Notes: generated by a model not told the origin, from the letters alone. Positions 34,508-44,292 are shown, counted from the stretch's first letter. The stretch: DNA of 64,000 nt from Trichocoleus sp. FACHB-40 (GCF_014695915.1 NZ_JACJPF010000052.1:62001-126000); one strand, 5' to 3'. A program made the numbers and translations.

Positions 34508-37186
34508 ATGAGCAAAGAATCGGAGTGGAAGACCAGGCAACAGCGGATTAACACTAAGCTTAGGTCGCTCAATCCCAAGTGGGATATTATCAAGTATCGA
34601 GAGGGGCTGGATACTTCTGCACTTCAATGCCATGCGGTTGAGGAATACCCTACAGCTAGTGGACCTGCTGATTATGCCCTATTTGTGAAAGGGCGATTTT
34701 TGGGGGTCATTGAAGCCAAAAAAGTGTCAGTCGGCGCACAAAATGTTTTGGAACAGGCAAAACGGTACTCGCGGACAGCGTTTGATGGGATTGGGAATTG
34801 GCGAGACTACCGACTTCCTTTTCTCTACTCCACGAATGGAGAAATTATTTATTTCCTCGATGTCAGAGGCGAACAGAATATCTTTCGTAAAATTGCGAAT
34901 TTTCACACGGCGGATGCCTTAACAGAACTGTTTGAGCATGACCAAGCTGCCAGCTACGCTCGGTTACAGAATAGTCCAATTGAGCTAATTGAGAGGCTTC
35001 GCCCCTACCAGGAAAATGCGATCGCTGCCACTGAAGATGCCCTTGTCAAAGGTAAACGCGCCATGCTGGTGGCAATGGCAACTGGAACCGGGAAAACCTT
35101 TCTCACGGTTGCTCAGATTTATCGGTTGCTGGAATCTAAGGTAGCCAAACGGATTCTGTTTCTGGTTGACCGCAGAGCCTTGGCAGCGCAGGCAGTGAGA
35201 ACGTTTGCTTCGTTCAACACGCCGAGGGGAAATAAGTTTAATCAAGAATACGAGGTCTATAGCCAGCGGTTTCGGCGAGAGGACTTTGGTGAGGAAGAAG
35301 CATTTGACCCCCAAGTGTTACCAAGTTCCTATCTAACAGCCCCCCAATCTACTCATACCTTTGTCTATGTCTCCACCATCCAACGAATGACCATCAATCT
35401 GTTTGGTAAAGCAAGTGTTGAGGTCTCAGAAGATGGTGATATTGATGACGAAAGCGATGCAGAAGAATTAAGTATTCCCATTCACGCTTTTGATTTAATT
35501 ATTGCCGATGAGTGCCATCGGGGATATACCGCTAAAGAGACAAGTGCTTGGCGCAATACTCTCGACTATTTTGATGCTATTAAGATTGGACTGACGGCGA
35601 CTCCAGCGGTGAATACGCTGTCTTTATTTAAAGAGGTGGTCTACCGTTACAGCACTGAAGAAGCGATCGCAGATGGCTATCTGGTCGATTATGAGTCAGT
35701 TTACATTTATTCAAATGTTCGGATGAATGGAGCTTTTCTGCGGGAAGGGGAACAGGTTGGCGTAGTTGATACTGAAACCGGAGAGGAGATTTACGACGAG
35801 TTAGAAGATGAGCGGGAGTTTTCGACTACCGATATTGAGCGTAAAATTACAGTACCCGATAGCAACCGCAAAATCATTGAAGATATTGCCAAATATGCCG
35901 ACAGGCATGAGGAAGAAACGGGGCGTTTTCCGAGAATTTTGATTTTTGCAGTCAATGATTTGCCTCATAGATCCCATGCGGATCAGATTGTTGGCATCTG
36001 CAAAGAAGTATTTGGGCGGGGGGATGATTTTGTTCAGAAAATTACAGGCAGTCCTAGTGTAGATCGACCCCTGCAAAAGATTCGGGAGTTTCGCAATCGT
36101 CCTCAACCCAAGGTAGCAGTGACAGTGGATATGCTCAGTACCGGAGTAGACATCCCTAGTCTGGAATTTGTTGTGTTTATGCGTCCAGTGAAATCTCGAA
36201 TTCTCTGGGTGCAGATGCTAGGTAGAGGTACTCGCCTGTGTGATGAGATTAACAAAACTCACTTTAAAATCTTTGATTGCTTCGGGGGTTCTCTGATTGA
36301 ATACTTTGCCAACACTATCGATTTAAAGATAGAGCCACCCCGCAAAGACCCAGTACCAGTTGGGCAGGTCATTAAGAAGATTTACCAGAATCTTGACCGA
36401 GATTACAACCTTAAATCTCTGGTTAAGCGTCTGCGACGGATTGATCGAGGAATGAGTGATGAAGCAAGGGAGCGGTTTGCTGATTATATTCCTGATGGTG
36501 ATATGGGCAGGTTTGCAGGGGAATTGACAGAAAGGATTGAGCGGGATTTTACAAACACGCTCAACTTACTGCAAGATCACGGCTTTCAAGATTTGTTAGA
36601 AAACTACCCTAGAGCTAAACAGAATTTTTTAGTCGCTTACGAGCAAGAGGATACTGTCTCCTCTGAGGTGATGATTAGGGGGCAAAAACCAGAGGATTAT
36701 CTAGACAGTTTCTGCCGCTTTGTGCGAGAAAATCCTGAGCAGATAGAAGCGATCGCTATCTTACTAGAACGCCCGCGAGATTGGAAAACTCAGGCACTCA
36801 ACGAACTTCGGGAAAAGCTGGGACAAAATCAGTTTCGAGAACCGGAACTGCAAAGGGCGACTCAGTTGGTACACAATAAAGCCCTGGCTGATATTATCTC
36901 GATGGTGAAATGCGCTGCCCGTGCTGATGAGCCAATTTATACGGCGGCGGAGCGGATCGAGAGAGCGATCGCATCTGTTATGGTTGGCAAGTCGTTTAAT
37001 GACGAGCAGCTAAAGTGGCTAGGTTATATCCAAGAGCATTTAGTGCAGAATCTCACCATTGAAATGGATGATTTTGAGTATGCGCCGATTTTTGAACGAG
37101 TCGGAGGGAAAGGTAAGGCAAAAAAAGTCTTTTCAGGTGGACTAGAGGCGCTGATTGATGCGATTAATGCTGCGATCGCAGCTTAG
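34508..37186 (+). CDS. hsdR: Type I restriction enzyme R subunit
   Basis: The 892-aa protein has an N-terminal PD-(D/E)XK nuclease with ADYALFVKGRF and GVIEAKK (about residues 54-73). A superfamily 2 helicase follows with MATGTGKTF (Walker A, about 190) and DECHRG (motif II, about 335). LTATPA (motif III) and QMLGRGTRL (motif VI, about 570) complete it. The C-terminal EcoEI_R_C-like region follows. HsdR translocates DNA and cuts non-methylated DNA together with HsdM and HsdS. All motifs look intact. It starts 120 bases from the IS right duplication. Confidence 0.93.
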   Translation: MSKESEWKTRQQRINTKLRSLNPKWDIIKYREGLDTSALQCHAVEEYPTASGPADYALFVKGRFLGVIEAKKVSVGAQNVLEQAKRYSRTAFDGIGNWRDYRLPFLYSTNGEIIYFLDVRGEQNIFRKIANFHTADALTELFEHDQAASYARLQNSPIELIERLRPYQENAIAATEDALVKGKRAMLVAMATGTGKTFLTVAQIYRLLESKVAKRILFLVDRRALAAQAVRTFASFNTPRGNKFNQEYEVYSQRFRREDFGEEEAFDPQVLPSSYLTAPQSTHTFVYVSTIQRMTINLFGKASVEVSEDGDIDDESDAEELSIPIHAFDLIIADECHRGYTAKETSAWRNTLDYFDAIKIGLTATPAVNTLSLFKEVVYRYSTEEAIADGYLVDYESVYIYSNVRMNGAFLREGEQVGVVDTETGEEIYDELEDEREFSTTDIERKITVPDSNRKIIEDIAKYADRHEEETGRFPRILIFAVNDLPHRSHADQIVGICKEVFGRGDDFVQKITGSPSVDRPLQKIREFRNRPQPKVAVTVDMLSTGVDIPSLEFVVFMRPVKSRILWVQMLGRGTRLCDEINKTHFKIFDCFGGSLIEYFANTIDLKIEPPRKDPVPVGQVIKKIYQNLDRDYNLKSLVKRLRRIDRGMSDEARERFADYIPDGDMGRFAGELTERIERDFTNTLNLLQDHGFQDLLENYPRAKQNFLVAYEQEDTVSSEVMIRGQKPEDYLDSFCRFVRENPEQIEAIAILLERPRDWKTQALNELREKLGQNQFREPELQRATQLVHNKALADIISMVKCAARADEPIYTAAERIERAIASVMVGKSFNDEQLKWLGYIQEHLVQNLTIEMDDFEYAPIFERVGGKGKAKKVFSGGLEALIDAINAAIAA

Positions 37187-37242
37187 GAAAGTAAACATTT
37201 TACGATGGGCATTTCAGAAATTAGATACTCGGAGATTAGTTA

Positions 37243-38442
37243 ATGAATAATGTGAATGATAATCAAGAATTTCCTTCTCCTCAAACCGATCAAGAAGAAT
37301 CAGAAAATAGTTCATTAATAGAGGAATTAACTAAACTAATCAAGCAAGATAAAGAAAAAGGAAGAACAGCTTGGAAAATAGGAAGAAACTTATTTTACTT
37401 AAAAAAGCAAAGATTAGAAGAATTTGAAAAAACACATTTACCTGATAGTTATAGTGTTAAACTTTTGGAAGCTATGTTTTCTCTGGAGTTTGAAATTTTT
37501 ATATCTGACACAATTGGTTTATCAAAAGCCCAAACAGATATACGACTGGAAATTTTTAAATGGATAAAAAATCCTAATTTAATAAGCAAAAGAATGGGTA
37601 TTTCACACTTAGAACAAGTAATTCGTTTAAAGGATGAAAAAGCTATAGAAAAATTATTAAATGAACTATTGAAAATTGAAAATAAGAATAAAGAAAATAA
37701 CATACCCTATACTGAAAGAATTATAGCTTCAGTAGTAAGCAAACACCAAAGACATTTACAGAACCAATCCAATAATAAAAATTTATCGCTTTTTAGCGAT
37801 GACAACAGTGAAAGCAATGAGAATCAGAAATCCACCGAAATAGATTTTGACTTTATAGATTCTCTTAAAACTGAAATATTAGATTATGAGAGCCAAAGTG
37901 AACAAAAAAAGAGCGCAAGGGCAGATATATGGGGGCAGGATATTCAAACAAGTTGCTTTCCAGAAATTGAAGATATTTATTCCAAAAAACCTATTGATGA
38001 ACAAGGGCTAGTCGGATTATTTTGTACAATTTTCCCTATAATCAAAAGCAAAAAATTAACTATTAAAGATTCAGATTTTTTGGGATTTTGTGAAATTCCC
38101 CTAAAATATCAACTATATTTTTTGAAAATCAAAGGAATTAGAACACGGTTTCCTGATGCTATAATTGATTTTGCTATTTGCAATCAAGATTTAACCATAT
38201 ACGCAACAACAGAAATCTCTGTCGAATTTGAATTTGAAAGTTTTAACTACACTCGTCATAGACACTATGAAACTCACGAAAAATGCCCTCTAATTGTTTG
38301 TTGGAAACATGAGGAATTAAGTAAATGGAAAAACTGGAAACAAATATACTATAAAAAGGACAAACCCCTACCATTTATACTTTCAGTCGAAAAACTTTTA
38401 GAAACTGGAGAAATTAATTTAATTAACTTAAATGAGCCATGA
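37243..38442 (+). CDS. Unknown AT-rich gene between hsdR and hsdM
   Basis: The 399-aa protein is rich in Lys, Asn, Glu and Ile, and the gene is clearly more AT-rich than its neighbours, suggesting separate transfer. The N-terminal half is helical and acidic (TDIRLEIFKWIKNPNLIS). The C-terminal part contains RTRFPDAIIDFAIC followed by TEISVEFEFES, then CPLIVCWKHEEL. The spacing of Asp, Glu-X-Glu and the following strand could be a restriction-like fold, but no clear PD-(D/E)XK triad is proven. It lies 56 bases after hsdR and 49 before hsdM in the same direction, so it is embedded in the hsd operon. I do not recognise the family. Confidence 0.6.
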   Translation: MNNVNDNQEFPSPQTDQEESENSSLIEELTKLIKQDKEKGRTAWKIGRNLFYLKKQRLEEFEKTHLPDSYSVKLLEAMFSLEFEIFISDTIGLSKAQTDIRLEIFKWIKNPNLISKRMGISHLEQVIRLKDEKAIEKLLNELLKIENKNKENNIPYTERIIASVVSKHQRHLQNQSNNKNLSLFSDDNSESNENQKSTEIDFDFIDSLKTEILDYESQSEQKKSARADIWGQDIQTSCFPEIEDIYSKKPIDEQGLVGLFCTIFPIIKSKKLTIKDSDFLGFCEIPLKYQLYFLKIKGIRTRFPDAIIDFAICNQDLTIYATTEISVEFEFESFNYTRHRHYETHEKCPLIVCWKHEELSKWKNWKQIYYKKDKPLPFILSVEKLLETGEINLINLNEP

Positions 38443-38491
38443 ATAGTATTTTAGTAAAACACCCTAGCCAAAAAAGTAAAGTAAAGCAATT

Positions 38492-39907
38492 ATGTCTGAC
38501 GTTGTAAATAAACTCTGGGGCTTTTGTCATACGCTGCGTCATGACGGGATAGATTATGGCGACTATATCGAGCAATTAACTTATCTGCTATTCCTCAAAA
38601 TGGCGGATGAAAAGGGTGTTGATGTGCCTTCCGAGTGTGAGTGGGAGAGTTTAAAGAAACGCTCAGGCACCGAATTAACCGATCATTATCTGGATGTACT
38701 CCGCACACTCCGGGAATCTCCTGGATTGCTAGGTGATATTTTCGCTCAGTCGATGCCTCGTTTCAATAATCCCGTCAATCTCAAGCGGATCATCACCATG
38801 ATTGATGAGGAAGACTGGAGTTCTCTGGGTGTGGATGTCAAGGCAGCAGCGTTTGAGGGGTTGTTGGAAAAAGCCGCCAGTGAAGGTAAGAAGGGTGCAG
38901 GGCAATATTTTACGCCAAGGGTGCTGATTCAATCGATTGTCCGGGTGATGAAGCCTAATCCTTTAAGTAGCCCTCATTTCAAGATTTGTGATCCAGCTTG
39001 CGGCACGGGTGGTTTTTTGGTGTGTGCTTATCAGTGGCTATTGGATATCACTGGTGGGGTATTTGACCGTAAGGACATTAAGCGGATTAAAACCCAAACC
39101 TATTATGGTGAGGATTTAGTCCCGCGTCCTCGTAGACTGGCGCTGATGAATCTATTTTTGCAAGGGCTGGAACCCAAGATTTATCTGGGGGATGCGATTT
39201 ATGAGGCTGATTCGGGCGATCGCTATGACTGCATTTTAACTAATCCTCCTTTTGGCACGCGGGGCGCGAATCAAGCGCCGGATCGGGATGATTTTACGAT
39301 TGAGACGAGTAACAAGCAACTGAACTTTGTTCAGCACGTTATGACTATCCTCAAGCCTGGAGGTAGGGCGGCGCTGGTTTTGCCGGATAATTGCTTATTT
39401 GAGGATAAGGCGGGGGAAGTATTCAAAATCTTGATGCAAGATTGCAATTTACACACGGTTTTGAGGTTGCCTAGAGGCACGTTTACTCCCTATTCGCAAG
39501 GGGTGAAAGCAAATGTGGTGTTTTTACAAAAGGGTTTACCTACAGAAAATGTCTGGATTTTTGATGCTCGTTCTAATGTGCCTGGAGTGACTAAAAAGGA
39601 TCGTCCGTTAACGTCTTGGCATTTTGAAGAGTTTGAGCAATGTTATGGGGACGATCCAAATGGGCAGAGTATCAGAACTGATTTAGGGCTTGAGGGGCGG
39701 TTTAGAAAGTTCTCGATTAGTGAGGTTAAGGATCGGGATTATAAGCTTGATATTACTTGGCTGAAAGATGAAAGTTTGGAGGATGGAGACAGTTTACCTG
39801 AGCCGCAATTTTTGGCGAGTGAGGCGATTACTGAGTTAGAAGCTGTTGTGGATGATTTGCGGGATATTTTGCAGTTAATGGAAGTTGATAGAGAGGACGA
39901 AGAGTGA
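38492..39907 (+). CDS. hsdM: Type I restriction enzyme M subunit (N6-adenine methyltransferase)
   Basis: The 471-aa protein has the N-terminal HsdM helical domain (LWGFCHTLRHDGIDYGDYIE). The SAM-binding motif CDPACGTGGFL is at about residue 165 and the catalytic NPPFGTRG (NPPF type) at about 250. It methylates the adenine of the recognition site given by HsdS. The stop overlaps hsdS by four bases (GTGA at 39904-39907), so the two are coupled. Confidence 0.95.
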   Translation: MSDVVNKLWGFCHTLRHDGIDYGDYIEQLTYLLFLKMADEKGVDVPSECEWESLKKRSGTELTDHYLDVLRTLRESPGLLGDIFAQSMPRFNNPVNLKRIITMIDEEDWSSLGVDVKAAAFEGLLEKAASEGKKGAGQYFTPRVLIQSIVRVMKPNPLSSPHFKICDPACGTGGFLVCAYQWLLDITGGVFDRKDIKRIKTQTYYGEDLVPRPRRLALMNLFLQGLEPKIYLGDAIYEADSGDRYDCILTNPPFGTRGANQAPDRDDFTIETSNKQLNFVQHVMTILKPGGRAALVLPDNCLFEDKAGEVFKILMQDCNLHTVLRLPRGTFTPYSQGVKANVVFLQKGLPTENVWIFDARSNVPGVTKKDRPLTSWHFEEFEQCYGDDPNGQSIRTDLGLEGRFRKFSISEVKDRDYKLDITWLKDESLEDGDSLPEPQFLASEAITELEAVVDDLRDILQLMEVDREDEE

Positions 39908-41388
39908 GTAATCTTCCTAATGGGTGGGCTGGAACGACACTGGGAGACATATGTTCTAAACCTCAATATGGCTGGACTTGTTCTGCAAGTAGTACTGGAA
40001 CTTTAAGATATATTCGTACAACCGATATTTCATCAGGCCGAATTAACTGGGATCGAGTTCCTTTCTGTCTTGATGTTCCTGAAAATTTAGAAAAGTACAG
40101 AATTCAAAAGAATGATATTCTTGTTTCCCGTGCTGGGTCAGTCGGAATTAGCTATAGAATTGAGGAAATTCCTGTTGATGCCGTGTTTGCCTCATACTTA
40201 ATCAGGTTCAAACCTTTAGAGTGGATAATTCCCAAGTATATTGAGTTTTATTTAAAGTCTGAAAGTTATTGGCGTTCTATTTCAGACTTTACAGCAGGCA
40301 TCGCTGTCCCTAATGTAAATGCCTCAAAATTAGCAGAGGTAAAAATTCCCCTGGCACCCATCAACGAACAACGCCGCATTGTAGCCAAGCTGGAAAAACT
40401 ACTAGCTAAAGTCGATACCTGCAAAGAGCGACTAGACAAAATCCCCGGCATCCTCAAGCGTTTCCGTCAATCCGTCCTGTCTGCTGCTTGTTCCGGTCGC
40501 CTCACCGCCGATTGGCGAGAAAATAATCCTGATGTAGAATCCGCTGAGGAACTTTTTCGCAAAAACCTTAAAGAAAGTTCGAGTGAGTTACCACTGAATT
40601 GGTATTTAGTTTCAGTTGGCGATGTTATCACAAGTTTAAAATATGGAACCTCTCAAAAATGCAGCTATGATTCAAATGGTGTTCCTGTATTACGCATTCC
40701 TAATGTATCTAAGGGAGCTATAGATCAGTCTGATTTAAAATATGCAGAACTTTCCGAAAAAGAATATGAAGAACTCAAGCTATTTCCAGGTGATATTTTA
40801 TTGATTAGGTCAAATGGTAGCGTCTCATTAGTTGGAAAGTCAGCACTTATAGGCAAAGCTGACAAAGATTTCGCCTATGCAGGTTATTTAATTCGGCTGC
40901 GTCCTAATCCTCAGTTAATTGACCCAACTTATTTAAATATGGTCTTATCTAGTTATGATGTTCGATTACAAATTGAAATACCAGCTAGGTCTACAAGTGG
41001 AGTTAATAATATTAATAGTCAGGAAGTAAAACAACTTAAAATTCCTGTTTCGCCACTTTCCGAACAACAAGAAATCGTCCGCCGCGTCCAAACCCTCTTC
41101 AAAACTGCTGACCAAATCGAACAACGCTACCAAAAAGCCAGAGGCTACGTTGACCAACTCACCCAATCCATCCTCGCCAAAGCCTTCCGGGGTGAACTGG
41201 TTCCCCAAGACCCCAACGATGAGCCTGCATCCGTGTTATTAGAGCAAATTCGCGCAGAACAGGCAAAACGAGAAGCGGAAGCCAAAGCCGCAAAGAAGTC
41301 CACAGGCAAAAAAGGTGGGCGACGTGGCAGGAAGCCGAAACCGCAAGGCTCAGAACCAATTCAGCTAGAGTTGCCAGGGTTAGAATAA
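39904..41388 (+). CDS. hsdS: Type I restriction enzyme specificity subunit
   Basis: The 494-aa protein has two target-recognition domains. The first (residues 1-165) begins LPNGWAGTTLGDIC and ends VPNVNASKLAEVKIPLAPIN (IPLAPINEQRRIV). The second (about 220-385) begins ELPLNWYLVSVGDVI and ends QLKIPVSPLSEQQEIV. Each is followed by a coiled-coil spacer. The basic tail (AKKSTGKKGGRRGRKPKP) is unusual. The start is GTG 39904 overlapping hsdM. Target specificity cannot be read from the sequence. Confidence 0.93.
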   Translation: MSNLPNGWAGTTLGDICSKPQYGWTCSASSTGTLRYIRTTDISSGRINWDRVPFCLDVPENLEKYRIQKNDILVSRAGSVGISYRIEEIPVDAVFASYLIRFKPLEWIIPKYIEFYLKSESYWRSISDFTAGIAVPNVNASKLAEVKIPLAPINEQRRIVAKLEKLLAKVDTCKERLDKIPGILKRFRQSVLSAACSGRLTADWRENNPDVESAEELFRKNLKESSSELPLNWYLVSVGDVITSLKYGTSQKCSYDSNGVPVLRIPNVSKGAIDQSDLKYAELSEKEYEELKLFPGDILLIRSNGSVSLVGKSALIGKADKDFAYAGYLIRLRPNPQLIDPTYLNMVLSSYDVRLQIEIPARSTSGVNNINSQEVKQLKIPVSPLSEQQEIVRRVQTLFKTADQIEQRYQKARGYVDQLTQSILAKAFRGELVPQDPNDEPASVLLEQIRAEQAKREAEAKAAKKSTGKKGGRRGRKPKPQGSEPIQLELPGLE

Positions 41389-41453
41389 GATACCGAATAC
41401 TTGTCCAAAACAACAGAACCAGTTTCTGGGTAAGAAGGGAGGCAAGCGCCACC

Positions 41454-41529
41454 TCTTATTTTGCTAAATAGGATTTGACTAAAATAAGAAGTGACATTTG
41501 CAGTCTTATTTTATTGGACTGTAATAAGA
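41454..41529. promoter_or_regulatory. Operator-like cluster upstream of fic
   Basis: Four half-sites occur in alternating orientation: TCTTATTTTG (41454-41463), TAAAATAAGA (41480-41489), TCTTATTTTA (41504-41513) and TGTAATAAGA (41520-41529). They form two inverted pairs just before the fic ATG at 41552. The Fic protein has a C-terminal winged helix, so autoregulation is a reasonable inference. Confidence 0.6.
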
Positions 41530-41551
41530 CCCTCAACCATTAGGTCATATT

Positions 41552-42703
41552 ATGCGAACTGGTCAATATGTAAAACAAGTTGAAGGATACAGGGCATTTA
41601 TTCCGACTCCCTTACCTCCAGACCCACCAATCGCAATGGATGCAGAGCTTATCCGCCTGATGTCTGACGCTGACCGCTCTCTAGGCAGGCTTGATGGAGC
41701 TACCTCCATTTTGCCTAACCCTGACTTGTTCGTAGCCATGTATGTCCGTCAGGAAGCTGTACTCAGCTCACAGATTGAAGGTACCCAAAGCACATTAGAA
41801 GATGTACTTGAGTTTGAAATCGATGCCAATGGTCAGGAACATCCGAAGGATATCCAAGAGGTAGTCAACTACGTTAATGCCATGCGTTATGGCTTGGAAC
41901 GCCTCAAAGAGCTTCCCATGTGCTTGCGGCTCATCAAGGAGATTCATGCCAAGTTACTTGAAGGAGTACGAGGGAGTGAGCGTACCCCAGGTGAGTTTCG
42001 TAAAAGCCAGAACTGGATCGGTTCAAGTGGCTGCAACTTAGCTAAAGCTTCTTTTGTACCACCACCAGTTTCAGAGATGCATCAAGCACTGGGCAATCTA
42101 GAAAAGTTTTTACACGATACAACATCTCTACCTGTACTAATCCAGTGTGGATTAGCTCATGCTCAATTCGAGACTATTCATCCCTTTCTAGATGGGAATG
42201 GACGTATTGGGCGGTTGTTGATTACCTTCCTGCTTTGCCAACGGGGTATTCTACAGCGTCCTTTGTTGTACCTCAGCCATTACCTCAAATTCCATCGCAC
42301 TGAATACTATGACCGACTCATGGCGATCCGCACTGATGGAGATTGGGAAGGATGGTTAAAGTTTTTTCTCCGAGGAATTTATGAGGTAAGCCAATCAGCA
42401 ACTGCTACCGCCCGTTCCATTCTTGACCTGCGTGAAGTACATCGTGAAGTAATTGGCCATCTGACTGGAGGTAGTAATTATGGATTGCGCTTGCTAGACT
42501 TGCTCTTTGCACAGCCGATCGTTAATGTTCGATTGGTAGAAGAGTACCTGCAATGTGCTTACGTTACTGCTAGTAAAATAGTAGAGCAATTTGCAGAATT
42601 AGGCCTATTACGTGAGTTCACTGGCTGGCAGCGAAATCGGCGTTACCGATACGAACCCTACTTAGCTCTTTTTGAACCAGCTATTTCAGCGGCTGCTAAT
42701 TAA
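41552..42703 (+). CDS. Fic family protein (AMPylase-like) with winged-helix C-terminus
   Basis: The 383-aa protein has the Fic core motif HPFLDGNGRIGR (about residues 209-220), fully conserved, so it is probably active. The N-terminal inhibitory motif SSQIEGTQST (about 72-81, with Glu) is built in as in self-inhibited Fic proteins. A C-terminal winged helix (VEEYLQCAYVTASKIVEQF) is present. Fic enzymes transfer AMP from ATP to protein hydroxyls. It lies 163 bases after hsdS. In other type I restriction loci a Fic gene is often found next to hsdS; any link to restriction is inferred. Confidence 0.9.
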   Translation: MRTGQYVKQVEGYRAFIPTPLPPDPPIAMDAELIRLMSDADRSLGRLDGATSILPNPDLFVAMYVRQEAVLSSQIEGTQSTLEDVLEFEIDANGQEHPKDIQEVVNYVNAMRYGLERLKELPMCLRLIKEIHAKLLEGVRGSERTPGEFRKSQNWIGSSGCNLAKASFVPPPVSEMHQALGNLEKFLHDTTSLPVLIQCGLAHAQFETIHPFLDGNGRIGRLLITFLLCQRGILQRPLLYLSHYLKFHRTEYYDRLMAIRTDGDWEGWLKFFLRGIYEVSQSATATARSILDLREVHREVIGHLTGGSNYGLRLLDLLFAQPIVNVRLVEEYLQCAYVTASKIVEQFAELGLLREFTGWQRNRRYRYEPYLALFEPAISAAAN

Positions 42704-42767
42704 CTTATGTGAACTTATGTGAGAACCCCGCAGTTAAGCAGTTAGAGAAATTAGGCAGGTTTTCGGG

Positions 42768-43025
42768 TCATGCTGACAATCGCTTCTGTTTTTGCTTCCG
42801 CTTTAAATCCTCAGCCAGTCGAATATCCACCAGTTTTTCCTCCTCCCATGCTTCACCATCCGGTTTAACCAGCCGTTGTGCGAGTTTTTGGAGTTCTAAA
42901 TCTGAAGCGCGATCACCTTCCAGTAATTCATTAATTCGTTCCACAGGCATTTCACATCAACCGCTAGTTTCCCAAGCGCCCAGTCGCGGTTACTCAGAGT
43001 TTCTTCAATTAGAGATGCGATGGCT
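42768..43025 (-). pseudogene. Decayed copy of the small gene at 44461-44976
   Basis: The minus-strand translation contains MPVERINELLEGDRASDLEL and then a tail ending EDLKRKQKQKR, nearly identical to the end of the intact copy. The part before it (42951-43025) matches the same gene's NRDWALGKLA region but is out of frame after a small change near 42950. The N-terminal half is missing. It is one of three related copies (see 44461 and 47836). Confidence 0.75.
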
Positions 43026-43045
43026 TTTTATAAGCAGCAGAACCC

Positions 43046-43528
43046 TTATGTATTATCTTCAAAAAGCTCCAACTGGCTGGGAAAATACGGTCTTCTGATA
43101 GGTAGGAGAGGATTGCCAACTGTACCAGAGAGCTTAAGCAGATCATCATCAAAGGTTTCTAAAACATCTACCTTAGCCTGAACTGCTGTTGCCAGATGGG
43201 TAGCATCTTTTGGTTTTAACCATTCATACTGCCACATTAAATCTCTGGCTAATTCTCCAATTTTTCGATCCACGTCGTATATATAAATCCATTCATGCTT
43301 AAAAAATGAACGAATTTTTTCTTCAACATCCTTAGATAGCTTTGGCTTTCCTTTTTCGAGTTTGATAACTTCAATAAATGTTAATGCCGAAGTTACAATT
43401 ATTAGTTTGCCATCATTAGCAGCCTTTATAACTGGTTTGCACTCATCAATCTTATCAGCTTCATTTTTAAGTAAAGCTAAGAATGCACATGAATCCCAGT
43501 AATGAAGTGGCTTGGATGAACGGCTCAA
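43046..43528 (-). CDS. PIN-domain protein (VapC-like RNase, putative toxin)
   Basis: The 160-aa protein has the PIN acidic residues in order: YWDSCAFLALLKN (Asp about residue 11), SALTFIEVIKLE (Glu about 52), PKDATHLATAV (Asp about 113) and TFDDDLL (about 135). PIN toxins cleave RNA. The start TTG 43528 overlaps the stop of the upstream 255-aa gene by four bases (TTGA), so the two are translationally coupled. The partner would be the antitoxin or an accessory factor. Confidence 0.75.
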   Translation of the reverse strand: MSRSSKPLHYWDSCAFLALLKNEADKIDECKPVIKAANDGKLIIVTSALTFIEVIKLEKGKPKLSKDVEEKIRSFFKHEWIYIYDVDRKIGELARDLMWQYEWLKPKDATHLATAVQAKVDVLETFDDDLLKLSGTVGNPLLPIRRPYFPSQLELFEDNT

Positions 43529-44292
43529 TCTTCGCCTCCCAGTATTCCAATTACATCTTCAATCCTTGGAAGTTCTCCTTTACTAGGGAAAACCTCCATC
43601 TCTTCAACTTCTATACTGACTTTTTCACCATCTTCCCTAGAACGAATCAGTCCATAAACAGATACTCTTTTACCAAAAGCATTCTTTATCCTGTCAAGAA
43701 AATTCGGGGGAAAGTAACACGCTACACTTCTGTCAGTTAGTAAATCATAAATTCTGAATGCTGGTCTTCTGTGTATGGTGATAGACTTAAGCACACCTTC
43801 TACAGAACCAAAACTTTTATAACGCGCACCGATTAACTCATCTACATTAGCGACTAAATGTTTAGTGAGATTAACCTTATGGGAATTAGACCCAACTTGA
43901 ATCCCTACAATATCTTTCCCAACTAATTCAGCTAACGCTTTAGCACTCTCTAAAGCACGGTCAGAAAAGAATAGTGGTCGCTCTGGACGTTCTTCTAAAT
44001 TAGCTAGACCTGTCTCGACTGTTGTAATAACTTCATTGATGTTATAGGGTTGCACCTCATCTGTAGGTATGCCTTCAAGCGTCAAGTGAACGCTACCAGT
44101 TGTTATCGATGAGACAACCCAACTTACAGATGAACGCTTATCTTCAGCGAGCTTCTGCTCTACCTCGCGCAGTAGGGTTGCGATTTCCTCTTGTGCTTTA
44201 CGGAACTTGTCAAATGGAAGCGACGAGCCATCAATGTCCACAGTCAGGCTCGTATGGAGTTCTCCAGACCAGGTTAGCTCCTGTCGTTCCAT
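43525..44292 (-). CDS. Unknown partner of the PIN-domain gene (possible antitoxin-like)
   Basis: The 255-aa protein has no motif I can name. The N-terminal part has alternating strands (TSLTVDIDGSSLPFDKF), a helix rich in Glu and Lys, and a block VSSITTGSVHLTLEG. The C-terminal half has RPAFRIYDLLTDRSVACYFP and VSVYGLIRSREDGEKVSIEV, looking like an OB or small beta-barrel domain. It is larger than usual VapB-type antitoxins. It precedes and overlaps the PIN gene, which suggests they act together. Confidence 0.6.
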   Translation of the reverse strand: MERQELTWSGELHTSLTVDIDGSSLPFDKFRKAQEEIATLLREVEQKLAEDKRSSVSWVVSSITTGSVHLTLEGIPTDEVQPYNINEVITTVETGLANLEERPERPLFFSDRALESAKALAELVGKDIVGIQVGSNSHKVNLTKHLVANVDELIGARYKSFGSVEGVLKSITIHRRPAFRIYDLLTDRSVACYFPPNFLDRIKNAFGKRVSVYGLIRSREDGEKVSIEVEEMEVFPSKGELPRIEDVIGILGGED

